NCBI RefSeq assembly: GCF_022662195.1
Contig: NZ_JAKMCS010000015.1
Location: 1 to 64,000 of the forward strand
Reading direction: 5' to 3'
DNA length: 64,000 bases
Origin: Aestuariivivens insulae
GTDB taxonomy: Bacteria; Bacteroidota; Bacteroidia; Flavobacteriales; Flavobacteriaceae
Made by a program: the position numbers and the translations under genes
The notes under the pieces: model-generated
Database searches by the model: none
What the model was told of the DNA's origin: nothing
The model's input: the letters and a program-made list of their open reading frames with translations, nothing else
Part shown: one piece after another, positions 15,456 to 23,710 of the stretch
Position numbering within the stretch: the stretch's first letter is position 1
Layout of the letters: the number at the start of each line of letters is the position of its first letter

Positions 15456-16979
15456 TTAAACCTTAACTTTAATCGTTTCAACCGTATCAAATTCTTCAAA
15501 CTCTTCAAATTTATTCATTAGCTGCGGTGTGGCTTTATCTGCCATTTTTTGAACAACCCTATGCATCCAAACCAAGCATATGGCCGATAAAATCAACATT
15601 AAAATCCAGCAGCTAGACCATAATCCTGTGCCTTCTAAAAGGTACCCGAAAATTATTGGGCAAAAGAAGCCTCCAAGTCCCCCAAGGACACCAACCATAC
15701 CTCCAACAACACCGACTTCTTCGGGGAAATAATCTGGAATATGCTTATAAACAGCTGCCTTCCCTATACCCCATATAGAACCTATTATTATAGCAATTAT
15801 AGCAAATATCCAAAGATTGGCTTGAAAATATATATGTGTTTTCCCTTCAGCTATTAACTGTTTCTTTTTAACAACATCTCCTTTTTTTACCAAGGCTTGT
15901 TGCCATGATTCCTTAACAGGCAATAGGTGAAACCCATCATCTGCATTAGCTAATTTATCTCCTTTTACCTGCAGTGGGTATGCAACGCCGTCCAATTCAA
16001 TGTAGGTTGGAGTGACGTTGGTAACAACTCCAGATGTTTTCGCCATAATTCCTTTACCTGCAGCATAAATATTCATTCTAGGGATAATCAAGGCCGCGCT
16101 AAATATTAGCGACGTACCTAGAACCCAATACATCACTTTTCTAGCTCCAAATTTATCCGAAAGCCAGCCTCCAAATGCCCTAATAACACCAGATGGCAAA
16201 CTAAAGCATGAGGCCAAAAAGCCCGCTGTTGCTAAGTCAACGGCATACACGTTGGTATAGTATGGCACTAACCAACCAGCAAATGCAACAAAACAACCAA
16301 ATACCAAAAAGTAATATAACCCAAACCTCCAAACCCTTACACTTTTAAGGGGCTGCAACATGCCAGCCAAGTTTTTAGTACTCGAAATTGGTTTTTTGTT
16401 TTTAGTAGTAAAAAAGAAAACAATGGCCATGAGTATTAAAAAGGCTGCATAAATTTTGGGCATCTCTCTCCAGCCTTCCAAATTGGTTTTTCCATCGGTA
16501 AGATAATCTAAAAGTTTAGGTCCTACCAAAGTAGTTATCGCAGCACCAGCGTTTCCTGCTCCAAATATCCCCAAAGCAACACCTTGCCTTTCTCTGGGAA
16601 ACCAAATGGACGAAAAAGCAATCCCGACGGCAAAGCTTGCACCAGTAATACCAAAGCCTAAGCTACAGAGTGCAAAGGACCAAAAATCATTTGCATAAGA
16701 CAACAAATACATGGGTATTGCACATATTACCAATAAGCCCACAAAAACTGGTTTGCCACCTAGCTTATCTGTTAATATGCCTGCGGGCAACCTAAATATA
16801 GCTCCAGTTAATACCGGAATTCCAATTAACCAACCAATTTCCACTGCACTCCAGTCAAAAACCTGGTTATCAACTAAAAAAGTAACTAATATCCCATTCA
16901 ACAGCCAAGCGGCAAAACAGAATGTAAATGATAGGGTGTTTAAAAACAGGGTCTTATTAGCTCCTTTTGTTACGTTCAT
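15456..16979 (-). CDS. narK: Nitrate/nitrite transporter, NarK/NNP family, with periplasmic-size insertion
   Basis: A 507-residue MFS protein with about 12 membrane segments. Both nitrate-signature regions are present: GAGNAGAAITTLVGP after a conserved RERQG loop, and GMVGVLGGLGGFFCP in the C-terminal half. It imports nitrate for the adjacent reductase. Residues about 302-388 are an extra soluble stretch between two membrane segments: GVVTNVTPTYIELDGV ... VKKGDVVKKKQLIAEGK, which reads like half of a biotinyl/lipoyl-type barrel. Ordinary NNP proteins lack this. The gene has its own terminator and an upstream three-hexamer operator. Confidence 0.88.
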   Translation of the reverse strand: MNVTKGANKTLFLNTLSFTFCFAAWLLNGILVTFLVDNQVFDWSAVEIGWLIGIPVLTGAIFRLPAGILTDKLGGKPVFVGLLVICAIPMYLLSYANDFWSFALCSLGFGITGASFAVGIAFSSIWFPRERQGVALGIFGAGNAGAAITTLVGPKLLDYLTDGKTNLEGWREMPKIYAAFLILMAIVFFFTTKNKKPISSTKNLAGMLQPLKSVRVWRFGLYYFLVFGCFVAFAGWLVPYYTNVYAVDLATAGFLASCFSLPSGVIRAFGGWLSDKFGARKVMYWVLGTSLIFSAALIIPRMNIYAAGKGIMAKTSGVVTNVTPTYIELDGVAYPLQVKGDKLANADDGFHLLPVKESWQQALVKKGDVVKKKQLIAEGKTHIYFQANLWIFAIIAIIIGSIWGIGKAAVYKHIPDYFPEEVGVVGGMVGVLGGLGGFFCPIIFGYLLEGTGLWSSCWILMLILSAICLVWMHRVVQKMADKATPQLMNKFEEFEEFDTVETIKVKV

Positions 16980-17036
16980 TACAATTTAATTAAGGTTTTA
17001 AAACTTTTACACGAATAAACTACGTATTCTTAAAAC

Positions 17037-17068
17037 CAAAACTAAGTAATTTTACGTAATAATACTTA
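17037..17068 (-). promoter_or_regulatory. Three-hexamer operator overlapping the narK -7 box
   Basis: TAAGTA, 4 bp, TACGTA, 4 bp, TACTTA: a 26-bp arrangement with dyad symmetry (17043-17068). CAAAACTA at 17037-17044 reads TAGTTTTG on the minus strand, a match to the -7 consensus, and shares two bases with the first hexamer. A further TACGTA lies at 17021-17026. The same geometry occurs upstream of nirB. Confidence 0.6.
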
Positions 17069-17187
17069 GAAAAAATAAGTGTTTTTAAAATAAATATGAA
17101 ATTGACAATTAACTGGAGCTATTTTTTCAATTTAAATAAAAGTGGGGATTAATAAATTCATTTTATTAATCCATAAACGTAAGGACT

Positions 17188-17850
17188 TTAGTATAACTGA
17201 TACGTCTTAGCCTTTTCTGTAAGCTCTTTTAAATTAGAAACTTCCAACTTTTTCATTAAATTAAATCGATGGACTTCTGCCGTACGCTTACTAATTCCTA
17301 ACTCTTCGGCGATATCTTTATTGTTTTTCAATTCCAAAACCAAACTGAGTATTTGCTTTTCGCGCTTGGTAAGCTTAAAGGGAAGTTCTACGGGTTGCTT
17401 TTGGGGCTCTTGAGCTATGCTGGGTCTATTAACAAAATTATTCATAATAATAGCAGACACATCTCCTGTAAAATATTTACCTCCAGAGGCCACCCTATTC
17501 AAGGCCTTTAAGAACTCATCCTTACTAGCGCCTTTCAGCAAATAACCATCTGCACCAGCTTGAATGGACTTTACAACATATTCTTCTGAATCGTGCATAG
17601 ACAGTACCAATGTACGAACATCCTTGTGGTGTATATTGACTTCTTTAACAACCTCAATACCATTCATTTCTGGCATTCTAATATCCACAATTAGTATATG
17701 TGGTTTATGCTCCGCAATAACTTCCAAGGCTTCCTTTCCATCTGAAGCCTCGGCGATCACCTCAATACCTTTCTGGTCCTCTAATAGGGCTTTTATGCCA
17801 TCTCTTACTAATTCATGGTCATCTGCCAGTACTACTTGAATTTTGTCCAT
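17188..17850 (-). CDS. NarL-type response regulator
   Basis: A 220-residue two-component regulator. The receiver domain (residues 1-120) has acidic DD at 10-11, phosphoacceptor Asp in LIVDIRMPEMNG and Lys in LLKGASK. A LuxR/GerE helix-turn-helix occupies the last 65 residues (LTKREKQILSLVLELKNNKDIAEELGIS ... VHRFNLMKKL). It lies downstream of the NarX-like kinase, its probable partner, and between nir and nas genes. It is the best candidate for binding the TACGTA/TACTTA elements of this cluster. Confidence 0.85.
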   Translation of the reverse strand: MDKIQVVLADDHELVRDGIKALLEDQKGIEVIAEASDGKEALEVIAEHKPHILIVDIRMPEMNGIEVVKEVNIHHKDVRTLVLSMHDSEEYVVKSIQAGADGYLLKGASKDEFLKALNRVASGGKYFTGDVSAIIMNNFVNRPSIAQEPQKQPVELPFKLTKREKQILSLVLELKNNKDIAEELGISKRTAEVHRFNLMKKLEVSNLKELTEKAKTYQLY

Positions 17851-17869
17851 AAGTTACTCGTTATTTCAG

Positions 17870-17908
17870 CAAAAATAAGAAAATTAAGTATCACTACGTA
17901 ATTACTTG
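17870..17908 (-). promoter_or_regulatory. Operator-like hexamers upstream of the NarL-type gene
   Basis: TAAGTA (17885-17890), 4 bp, TACGTA (17895-17900), 2 bp, TACTTG (17903-17908). A CAAAAATA box at 17870-17877 gives TATTTTTG on the minus strand as a possible -7 element. This suggests that the regulator controls its own gene. Confidence 0.5.
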
Positions 17909-17942
17909 TTTTTTAATACTGTAGCTTAAATAAAGGATGAAA

Positions 17943-19763
17943 CTACATTTTTCCTAATGGAATATTAAGCGTCACACGTGTTCCTTTTCCTGGTTCGGAA
18001 TGAAGGAATAAGCGACCGTTAATATACTTAATACGTTCGCGCATAAAAGTTAACCCCATTCCGCCATCGCCATTTTTAACACGCTCCACCTTATCTGGTT
18101 CGAAACCCTTTCCATTATCATCTATTACAACACTTAATATATTCTTGCTACTGGACAACGACACTAAAATATGGGTTGAATCGGCGTACTTTATAGCATT
18201 GTTAATAGCTTCTTGTGTTATCCTGTAAATATTGATTTCGGTGAGCGAATCTAAGCGCTCATTAAAATCGGTTTTATTAAAAAGCAATATGTCCTTCCCG
18301 GTAAGTTTAGCTAACTCTTTGGTGAGTTTTGTTAAGGCGGGAACAATGCCATGGTCTGTTAATTCTGGTGGGGTTAAGTTAAAAGTTGCCGTGCGTACGC
18401 CTTTAATTATGTTGGTTGTCAACTCTTTTAAATGCTCAATTTTAGTAGCCGTTTTGGCGGTATCTGAAACATCGATACTCTCCAAATTATACTTTAACCC
18501 TGTTAGCATTTGGCCTATGCCATCATGTACATCTTTTGCAATACGGTTTTGCTCTTTTTCTTGGTTCTCAATAATTTTGCTGGAGATGATCTTTTGCTGA
18601 TTCATTTTCTCCTCAAAGCTTTCCTTAGTCAGTCGCTCAATTTCAAGTTGCCCTGCTTTTCGTTTTGTAATATCGGAAGCTATAATAAGTAATTCAGATT
18701 TATCGTCGGTAGGACTAAACGGAATGATTGCCATTTCCAACCAAATGCCTTCACCGTCTTTTGTAGTTGCTTTAAGTTCGCCTTGCCAGCCTGTCTTTTT
18801 ATATTTCGAGACCAAATCATCAATAACCATGCGCTCATTTTCATGGGTGGACAGGATTTCGGAAAAACTGGCACTGGCCTTAAATCTATTAAATTTAAAA
18901 AGCCTCGAAAACTTATTCCCCATATGAACAACCCTTCCTTCTGAAGTGATTCGAGCAAACAACAGTGTTTCATCCATAGCATGGGTCAAAGCCCGCAATT
19001 CTTTAATAGACTTTTCTTTGGCTTCACTTAAAACATCCGCATTATAGGCCATTTCCTTGGCTTTCTTTTCGGCAAGGATCAATTCAGATAAACTTCGTTT
19101 TACGGTTTTGGCTGTGGGCCAGAAAATAAAAAGGAATTCTGCCAATAACACCAACAAGGTAAATGCCATTAACAAGAGTTCCAGTTTTCGTAACCATGCC
19201 ACCCTTTCTTCGGCTTCTAGATCGTATTGGTTTACAATAGCATCCATTTTCTGCAAAAAGCCTACTTCATTTTGTTTTACGGTTTCAACACTACTAAAAA
19301 AGTCTTGGGTTAAAATATTGGGGGTACCTTCAATTTGTCGTATAATAGTTTCAGAAGCTTCTTTGATAGCCTTAAATGTCGGATTGATTTCATCGAACAT
19401 TTTAGAAACAATCATGCTATTGTTTCCTGGCAAGCCTAAGTTATCATTTCCTTTTTGTAATGCATTATGCGATAGGGTCCAAACAGATAAAGTATGCTTT
19501 AAATTATCTTTTGTAACAATCCTTTGACTATAATCATTCTCTGTTGAAAGTGATAAAATTTCCTTGGTGAGTTTCTGGCTCAACATACGCTGCCTACCGG
19601 CTACGTTGATAACACCCGAGTCGCTTTCTTGATCTTTTAAGTGTTTTCTAATTAAAAACTGACTAACAATAACCGACAAAGCAATGGCACTTAATGCTAT
19701 AATATATAAACGACGTAATCGTTCAAAAGTACTTTGATCTAATGAATTACGTTTGCTAGCCAT
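17943..19763 (-). CDS. NarX-like sensor histidine kinase (nitrate/nitrite sensor)
   Basis: A 606-residue membrane kinase. One membrane helix near residues 20-38 is followed by a PilJ/NarX-type sensor region whose P-box-like motif INVAGRQRMLSQ corresponds to the nitrate-binding helix of NarX. A second membrane helix comes near 195. Then come a coiled linker, a PAS domain (about 265-370), a HisKA_3 dimerisation domain with phosphoacceptor His in NRIAKDVHDGIGQ, and an HATPase (NAIKYA, DNGKGFEP, GGMGLTFMRERI). The ATG at 19763 is preferred over an in-frame TTG at 19769. It presumably signals external nitrate to the NarL-type protein. Confidence 0.85.
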   Translation of the reverse strand: MASKRNSLDQSTFERLRRLYIIALSAIALSVIVSQFLIRKHLKDQESDSGVINVAGRQRMLSQKLTKEILSLSTENDYSQRIVTKDNLKHTLSVWTLSHNALQKGNDNLGLPGNNSMIVSKMFDEINPTFKAIKEASETIIRQIEGTPNILTQDFFSSVETVKQNEVGFLQKMDAIVNQYDLEAEERVAWLRKLELLLMAFTLLVLLAEFLFIFWPTAKTVKRSLSELILAEKKAKEMAYNADVLSEAKEKSIKELRALTHAMDETLLFARITSEGRVVHMGNKFSRLFKFNRFKASASFSEILSTHENERMVIDDLVSKYKKTGWQGELKATTKDGEGIWLEMAIIPFSPTDDKSELLIIASDITKRKAGQLEIERLTKESFEEKMNQQKIISSKIIENQEKEQNRIAKDVHDGIGQMLTGLKYNLESIDVSDTAKTATKIEHLKELTTNIIKGVRTATFNLTPPELTDHGIVPALTKLTKELAKLTGKDILLFNKTDFNERLDSLTEINIYRITQEAINNAIKYADSTHILVSLSSSKNILSVVIDDNGKGFEPDKVERVKNGDGGMGLTFMRERIKYINGRLFLHSEPGKGTRVTLNIPLGKM

Positions 19764-19780
19764 TACCAACCGTTATTTTA

Positions 19781-20368
19781 TTATATCCCTAAAGCCTGCT
19801 TTACCAACGAAAGGTTTTTATCAGAATAATTGAGCTTCAATGCAGCTTCATGTCCTTTTTCAGACATTTTTTTCCAGGTTTTTTGAAGAATATCTATTAC
19901 TTTTTCTTCGGGGTGCTTCGCAGCAAACTCTTCAAAATAATAGTCAAGAAAAACCAAGCAAACTGTATCTTCCAATGTTTGGGACTCTTCGTTCTTCTTA
20001 ATTAACTTTTTGGTTATAAGTTGGGAAACCCGCTCTATGTATTGGTCGTCATACCCTACTTGCTTTAAAATATCAGCAGTAATTTCGGCATGCATCTTTT
20101 TAAGGGTTTCACGCCATTTTAAATACCCTACTCTATCCATGGGGTATTCATCCCTTGCAATCTTCCATCTACAAATATGTTGTGCTCGTGCCGCTATTTG
20201 CAAAGCTTTAGATGCATTAGGTTCAAACTGCAACAATTTTCGCGTCATACGCTGTGAATACAGCAATTCCTTCGGGTATTCCATACCACTAACTGGGTAT
20301 GTATTTATGTCTTCTGCGTTTTTTTTATCAATTAATGCTATGGCCGTCTCAAATCGTGTTGGTTTCAT
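19781..20368 (-). CDS. DUF4202 family protein
   Basis: A soluble 195-residue helical protein with the conserved core AARAQHICRWKIARDEYPMDR and KKMHAEITADILKQVGYD. I recognise this as the DUF4202 family, often encoded beside nitrite reductase genes in Bacteroidota and Proteobacteria. The conserved His and Arg residues could form a metal or nucleotide site, but no activity is known. It sits 20 nt after nirD and 18 nt before the kinase gene, so it is almost certainly co-transcribed. Confidence 0.75.
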   Translation of the reverse strand: MKPTRFETAIALIDKKNAEDINTYPVSGMEYPKELLYSQRMTRKLLQFEPNASKALQIAARAQHICRWKIARDEYPMDRVGYLKWRETLKKMHAEITADILKQVGYDDQYIERVSQLITKKLIKKNEESQTLEDTVCLVFLDYYFEEFAAKHPEEKVIDILQKTWKKMSEKGHEAALKLNYSDKNLSLVKQALGI

Positions 20369-20387
20369 AATGATGCTATTGGGATGA

Positions 20388-20765
20388 TTAATCTACAAAG
20401 CCAATATACACATTTCCTTCTTCAATTTTAACAGGATAAGTAGCAATTTTATAATCTTCACCTCCCAAATTAGATCCGTCCTCTAATGAAAAGTTCTTTT
20501 TATGCATGGGGCAGGCTACTTTAGGAATACCATCTTTATCACCTATCATCCCAAGAGCCAATACATTCTCCATTTTGTGGGGGCACATATTTTGGCAAGC
20601 ATACCACTTCCCCATTCTTGTGTAATTATAGACTGCTATTTGCTTGGTTTTATATTTTATACAGGCGCCGCTATTCTCTGGAAAATCGGATACACTACCC
20701 ACTTTAAACCAAGTCGCTACTTCATGCTCTAAAACTGTTTGGTACTGTTCTAAAAAATCTTGCAT
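20388..20765 (-). CDS. nirD: Nitrite reductase small subunit NirD (Rieske protein)
   Basis: The 125-residue Rieske-type [2Fe-2S] protein has ligands in NMCPHKMEN (C-x-H) and CPMHKKNF (C-x2-H). It accompanies NirB in NAD(P)H-dependent assimilatory nitrite reduction. The ATG at 20765 is preferred over a GTG one codon upstream. A 230-bp spacer holding a large hairpin repeat separates it from nirB. Confidence 0.88.
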   Translation of the reverse strand: MQDFLEQYQTVLEHEVATWFKVGSVSDFPENSGACIKYKTKQIAVYNYTRMGKWYACQNMCPHKMENVLALGMIGDKDGIPKVACPMHKKNFSLEDGSNLGGEDYKIATYPVKIEEGNVYIGFVD

Positions 20766-20797
20766 CACTCTAAATTTTATCTTTAAATTATTCTTTT

Positions 20798-20967
20798 TTG
20801 GGCGTTACCCTGACGGTAAAGGTCAGGGTCGGGCTTTCCGTTACAATCTTTTTGTGCTTCACCTTTCGTTGCTTTGCATGGTGCGTTCAAAGAATATATA
20901 TATTATTTTCAACCTATGTTCAGGGCGACACAAAAAGGATTTTCACTTCAATCCCTAACGCAAACCC
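20798..20967. repeat. Long structured flavobacterial-type repeat between nirB and nirD
   Basis: The element begins GGGCGTTACCCTGAC and ends TAACGCAAACCC, so its ends are complementary (GCGTTA/TAACGC). Inside are ACCCTGAC-7 nt-GTCAGGGT (perfect 8-bp hairpin, 20807-20829) and AATCTTTTTGTG paired with CACAAAAAGGAT. Similar sequences with a GGGCGTT...TAACGC frame are, from memory, dispersed in many Flavobacteriia. Within the nir transcript it would fold into a large stem, which could set the nirB to nirD ratio. Confidence 0.65.
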
Positions 20968-21001
20968 AATTCTAAGTTCATTTTTTCAACTTCAAACTTT
21001 A

Positions 21002-23521
21002 TTAAACCCAGGCCTTAGGCATTTTTTGATCGCGCATTGGCACAAACACTAAATTGTCGTCTGTATCATCAGAGTTAACAAAGTGCTTAAAGCGTTTAAG
21101 CATGTTTGGATCTTCAATCGCTTGTTTCCATTCGCATTCGTATTTATTGATCAATCCCTGCATCTCTTTTTCCAACTCTTCGGCTATACCTAGTGAATCT
21201 TCAATAATTACTTGACGCAAATAATCGATACCGCCTTCCAGTTTATCCAACCAAGGCGCTGTTCTTACCAAAGGTCCGGCGGTTCGTATGTAATACATAA
21301 GGAACCTGTCTAAATATTTTATAGCGGTTTCGTCATCCAGTTGTTCTGCAAAAAGAACCGCATGTTTTGGGGTTGCCCCTCCATTACCGCATACATAGAG
21401 GTTCCATCCGCCTTCAACGGCAATCAATCCAAAATCCTTACCTCTAGCCTCGGCACATTCCCGTATGCATCCAGACACACCTCCTTTTAGCTTATGGGGC
21501 GATCGTAAGCCTCTATACCTATTTTCTATCTCTATGGCAAAGGTCACACTCTCATGCATACCATAGCGGCACCATGTAGATCCCACACAACTTTTTACGG
21601 TACGTAGTGATTTACCATAGGCGTGCCCGCTTTCAAATCCGGCATCGATTAAATCTTTCCAAATAAGGGGCAATTCATGTAATTGTGCCCCAAACAGGTC
21701 AATACGCTGTCCGCCAGTTATTTTTGTGTATAAGTCATATTTTTTAGCGACCTCTCCAATAACAATTAATTTGTCGGGAGTAATCTCTCCACCAGGAACC
21801 CTTGGTACCACCGAATAGGTACCGTTACGCTGAATATTGGCTAAAAAGCGATCGTTTGTATCTTGTATCGCTACCTGACGGTTAGGCGTTTCCATATGGA
21901 TGCTTGCAAAAATAGACGCCACTACCGGTTTACAAGTTTCACAACCATGGCCTTCGCCAAATAAGTTCAAGGCTTCATCGTAATCTTTTACCTTATTAAT
22001 TTTTATAAGATCATATAATTCCTGTCTATTAAAGGCAAAGTGTTCACAAACCGTTTCCTTAACTTCTTTTCCTTGCGATTTCAAGGTTTCATTAACCAAA
22101 TCGACCACCATGGGCTTACATCCACCACAGCCAGTGGTTGCCTTTGTTTTAGCAATAACATCCCCCAGGTTATTACAGCCTCCTTCGGTAATGGAACAAC
22201 AGATGTCGCCTTTGGTCACACTTTCACATGAACACACTTGAGCGACATCTGGAATATCCATAACACTACCAAACGAAGATCCGCCTTCTCCACGTCCTCC
22301 AATAATCAATTCTTCTGCTTCTTCGGGTATTGGCAGACCATTTAAATAAATTTGATGAAGCATATTATAATCGGAAGCATCACCAACTAAGATACCTCCC
22401 AATAGCGATTTACCATCATGACTCACATTAATACGCTTATAAAGGTTTCTTGTCTTATTTTCATAAACAATAGAATAGCCTTTTTCAACCGGCATAAAAG
22501 GTTCGCCATAGCTTGCCACATCAACACCTATCAATTTCAGTTTGGTAGACATATCAATATTATCCTCCATCAAAACATCTGGGTTTCCTAAAATTTGTTG
22601 AACTGCAACCTCAGCCATATCATAGCCAGGAGCCACCAGACCATAAATCATCTGGTTAAACAAGGCCACCTCTCCAATGGCATAAATCTCGGGATCTGAT
22701 GTTTGCATCCTATTATTAACGACAATACCCCCTCGAACTCCCATTTCTAAATGGCATGTTTTTCCCAGTTCATCACGTGGTCTTATACCAGCAGATACCA
22801 CTAACATCTCTACATCTATTTTATCATACTCGCCAAACTGCATGCCTGTAATAGCTCCCTTGCCCAAAATCTTATTGGTGGCCTTAGACAAGTGGACCTT
22901 TATACCTAAGGATTCTATTTTTTCCTGTAACACCTTACTGCCACGCGTATCTAATTGCCTTGGCATTAACTTTGGAGCAAACTCTACTACATGAGGTTCA
23001 AACCCCATATCCAGTACAGCCTTGGCTGCTTCCAGTCCTAAAAGTCCACCACCAAGCACTGCTGCTTTTATGGTTTCTTCCTTATCGGTTTTTAAGGTTT
23101 CAGCATAAGCCAACATGTCTTCAAGGTCTTCAATAGTTCGATATACAAAAACGCCTTTTTTTTCGATTCCATCGATATTAGGAACAAAAGGTGCCGATCC
23201 AGTAGCTAATACTAAGTAATCGTATTTATAATGTAGATCCTTAGAGGTTGTAACCTTTTTCGAAGCCCTATGGATATCTGTAACCCGTTCATTGGTTATC
23301 AACTTAATACCTTGAGACTCATACCAGGAACGCGGTGCCATTTCCAAAGCTTCTGCATCTTGATTTTCGAAGTATTCACTTAAATGAACACGATCGTATG
23401 CTGGTCTTGGCTCTTCACCAAAAACCAATATTTCAAATCCATTACTATCTGGTTGTGCTACAAACTTCTCACAGAATTTATAACCAACCATACCATTACC
23501 TACGACGATTACTCTTTTCAT
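21002..23521 (-). CDS. nirB: Nitrite reductase [NAD(P)H] large subunit NirB
   Basis: The 839-residue protein reduces nitrite to ammonium. In order it has an FAD/NAD(P) reductase domain (VIVVGNGMVGYKF, AVLGGGLLGLEAA), two BFD-type [2Fe-2S] domains (CSCESVTKGD ... TTGCGGCKP and CEHF ... GHGCETCKP), a ferredoxin-like half (GGEITPDKL), and the siroheme/4Fe-4S domain with C-x5-C (CVGSTWC) and C-x3-C (CIREC). MKRVIVV at 23521 is chosen over an upstream in-frame ATG because it starts directly at the FAD-binding strand. Siroheme synthesis genes are not in the window. Confidence 0.93.
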   Translation of the reverse strand: MKRVIVVGNGMVGYKFCEKFVAQPDSNGFEILVFGEEPRPAYDRVHLSEYFENQDAEALEMAPRSWYESQGIKLITNERVTDIHRASKKVTTSKDLHYKYDYLVLATGSAPFVPNIDGIEKKGVFVYRTIEDLEDMLAYAETLKTDKEETIKAAVLGGGLLGLEAAKAVLDMGFEPHVVEFAPKLMPRQLDTRGSKVLQEKIESLGIKVHLSKATNKILGKGAITGMQFGEYDKIDVEMLVVSAGIRPRDELGKTCHLEMGVRGGIVVNNRMQTSDPEIYAIGEVALFNQMIYGLVAPGYDMAEVAVQQILGNPDVLMEDNIDMSTKLKLIGVDVASYGEPFMPVEKGYSIVYENKTRNLYKRINVSHDGKSLLGGILVGDASDYNMLHQIYLNGLPIPEEAEELIIGGRGEGGSSFGSVMDIPDVAQVCSCESVTKGDICCSITEGGCNNLGDVIAKTKATTGCGGCKPMVVDLVNETLKSQGKEVKETVCEHFAFNRQELYDLIKINKVKDYDEALNLFGEGHGCETCKPVVASIFASIHMETPNRQVAIQDTNDRFLANIQRNGTYSVVPRVPGGEITPDKLIVIGEVAKKYDLYTKITGGQRIDLFGAQLHELPLIWKDLIDAGFESGHAYGKSLRTVKSCVGSTWCRYGMHESVTFAIEIENRYRGLRSPHKLKGGVSGCIRECAEARGKDFGLIAVEGGWNLYVCGNGGATPKHAVLFAEQLDDETAIKYLDRFLMYYIRTAGPLVRTAPWLDKLEGGIDYLRQVIIEDSLGIAEELEKEMQGLINKYECEWKQAIEDPNMLKRFKHFVNSDDTDDNLVFVPMRDQKMPKAWV

Positions 23522-23539
23522 ATCTACGTATTTATAAAA

Positions 23540-23575
23540 CAAAAATAAGTATATATACGTATTAATTGATACGTA
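23540..23575 (-). promoter_or_regulatory. Operator-like hexamers overlapping the nirB -7 box
   Basis: CAAAAATA (23540-23547; minus strand TATTTTTG) overlaps TAAGTA (23546-23551). After 4 bp comes TACGTA (23556-23561) and after 8 bp a second TACGTA (23570-23575). The spacing from the -7 box to the first two hexamers is identical to that at narK. Another TACGTA lies at 23525-23530. Confidence 0.6.
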
Positions 23576-23710
23576 ATAGTGTCAATTTTAGTAAAAAAGT
23601 AAATTATTAGGAATTTCGTAAATGGAATTAGGCTTCTTTATTCATAACTCAAAAAACGGGATATTTTTTAAGAAAATACAAACCCATATATTAAGGCAAC
23701 ACAATCCTAT

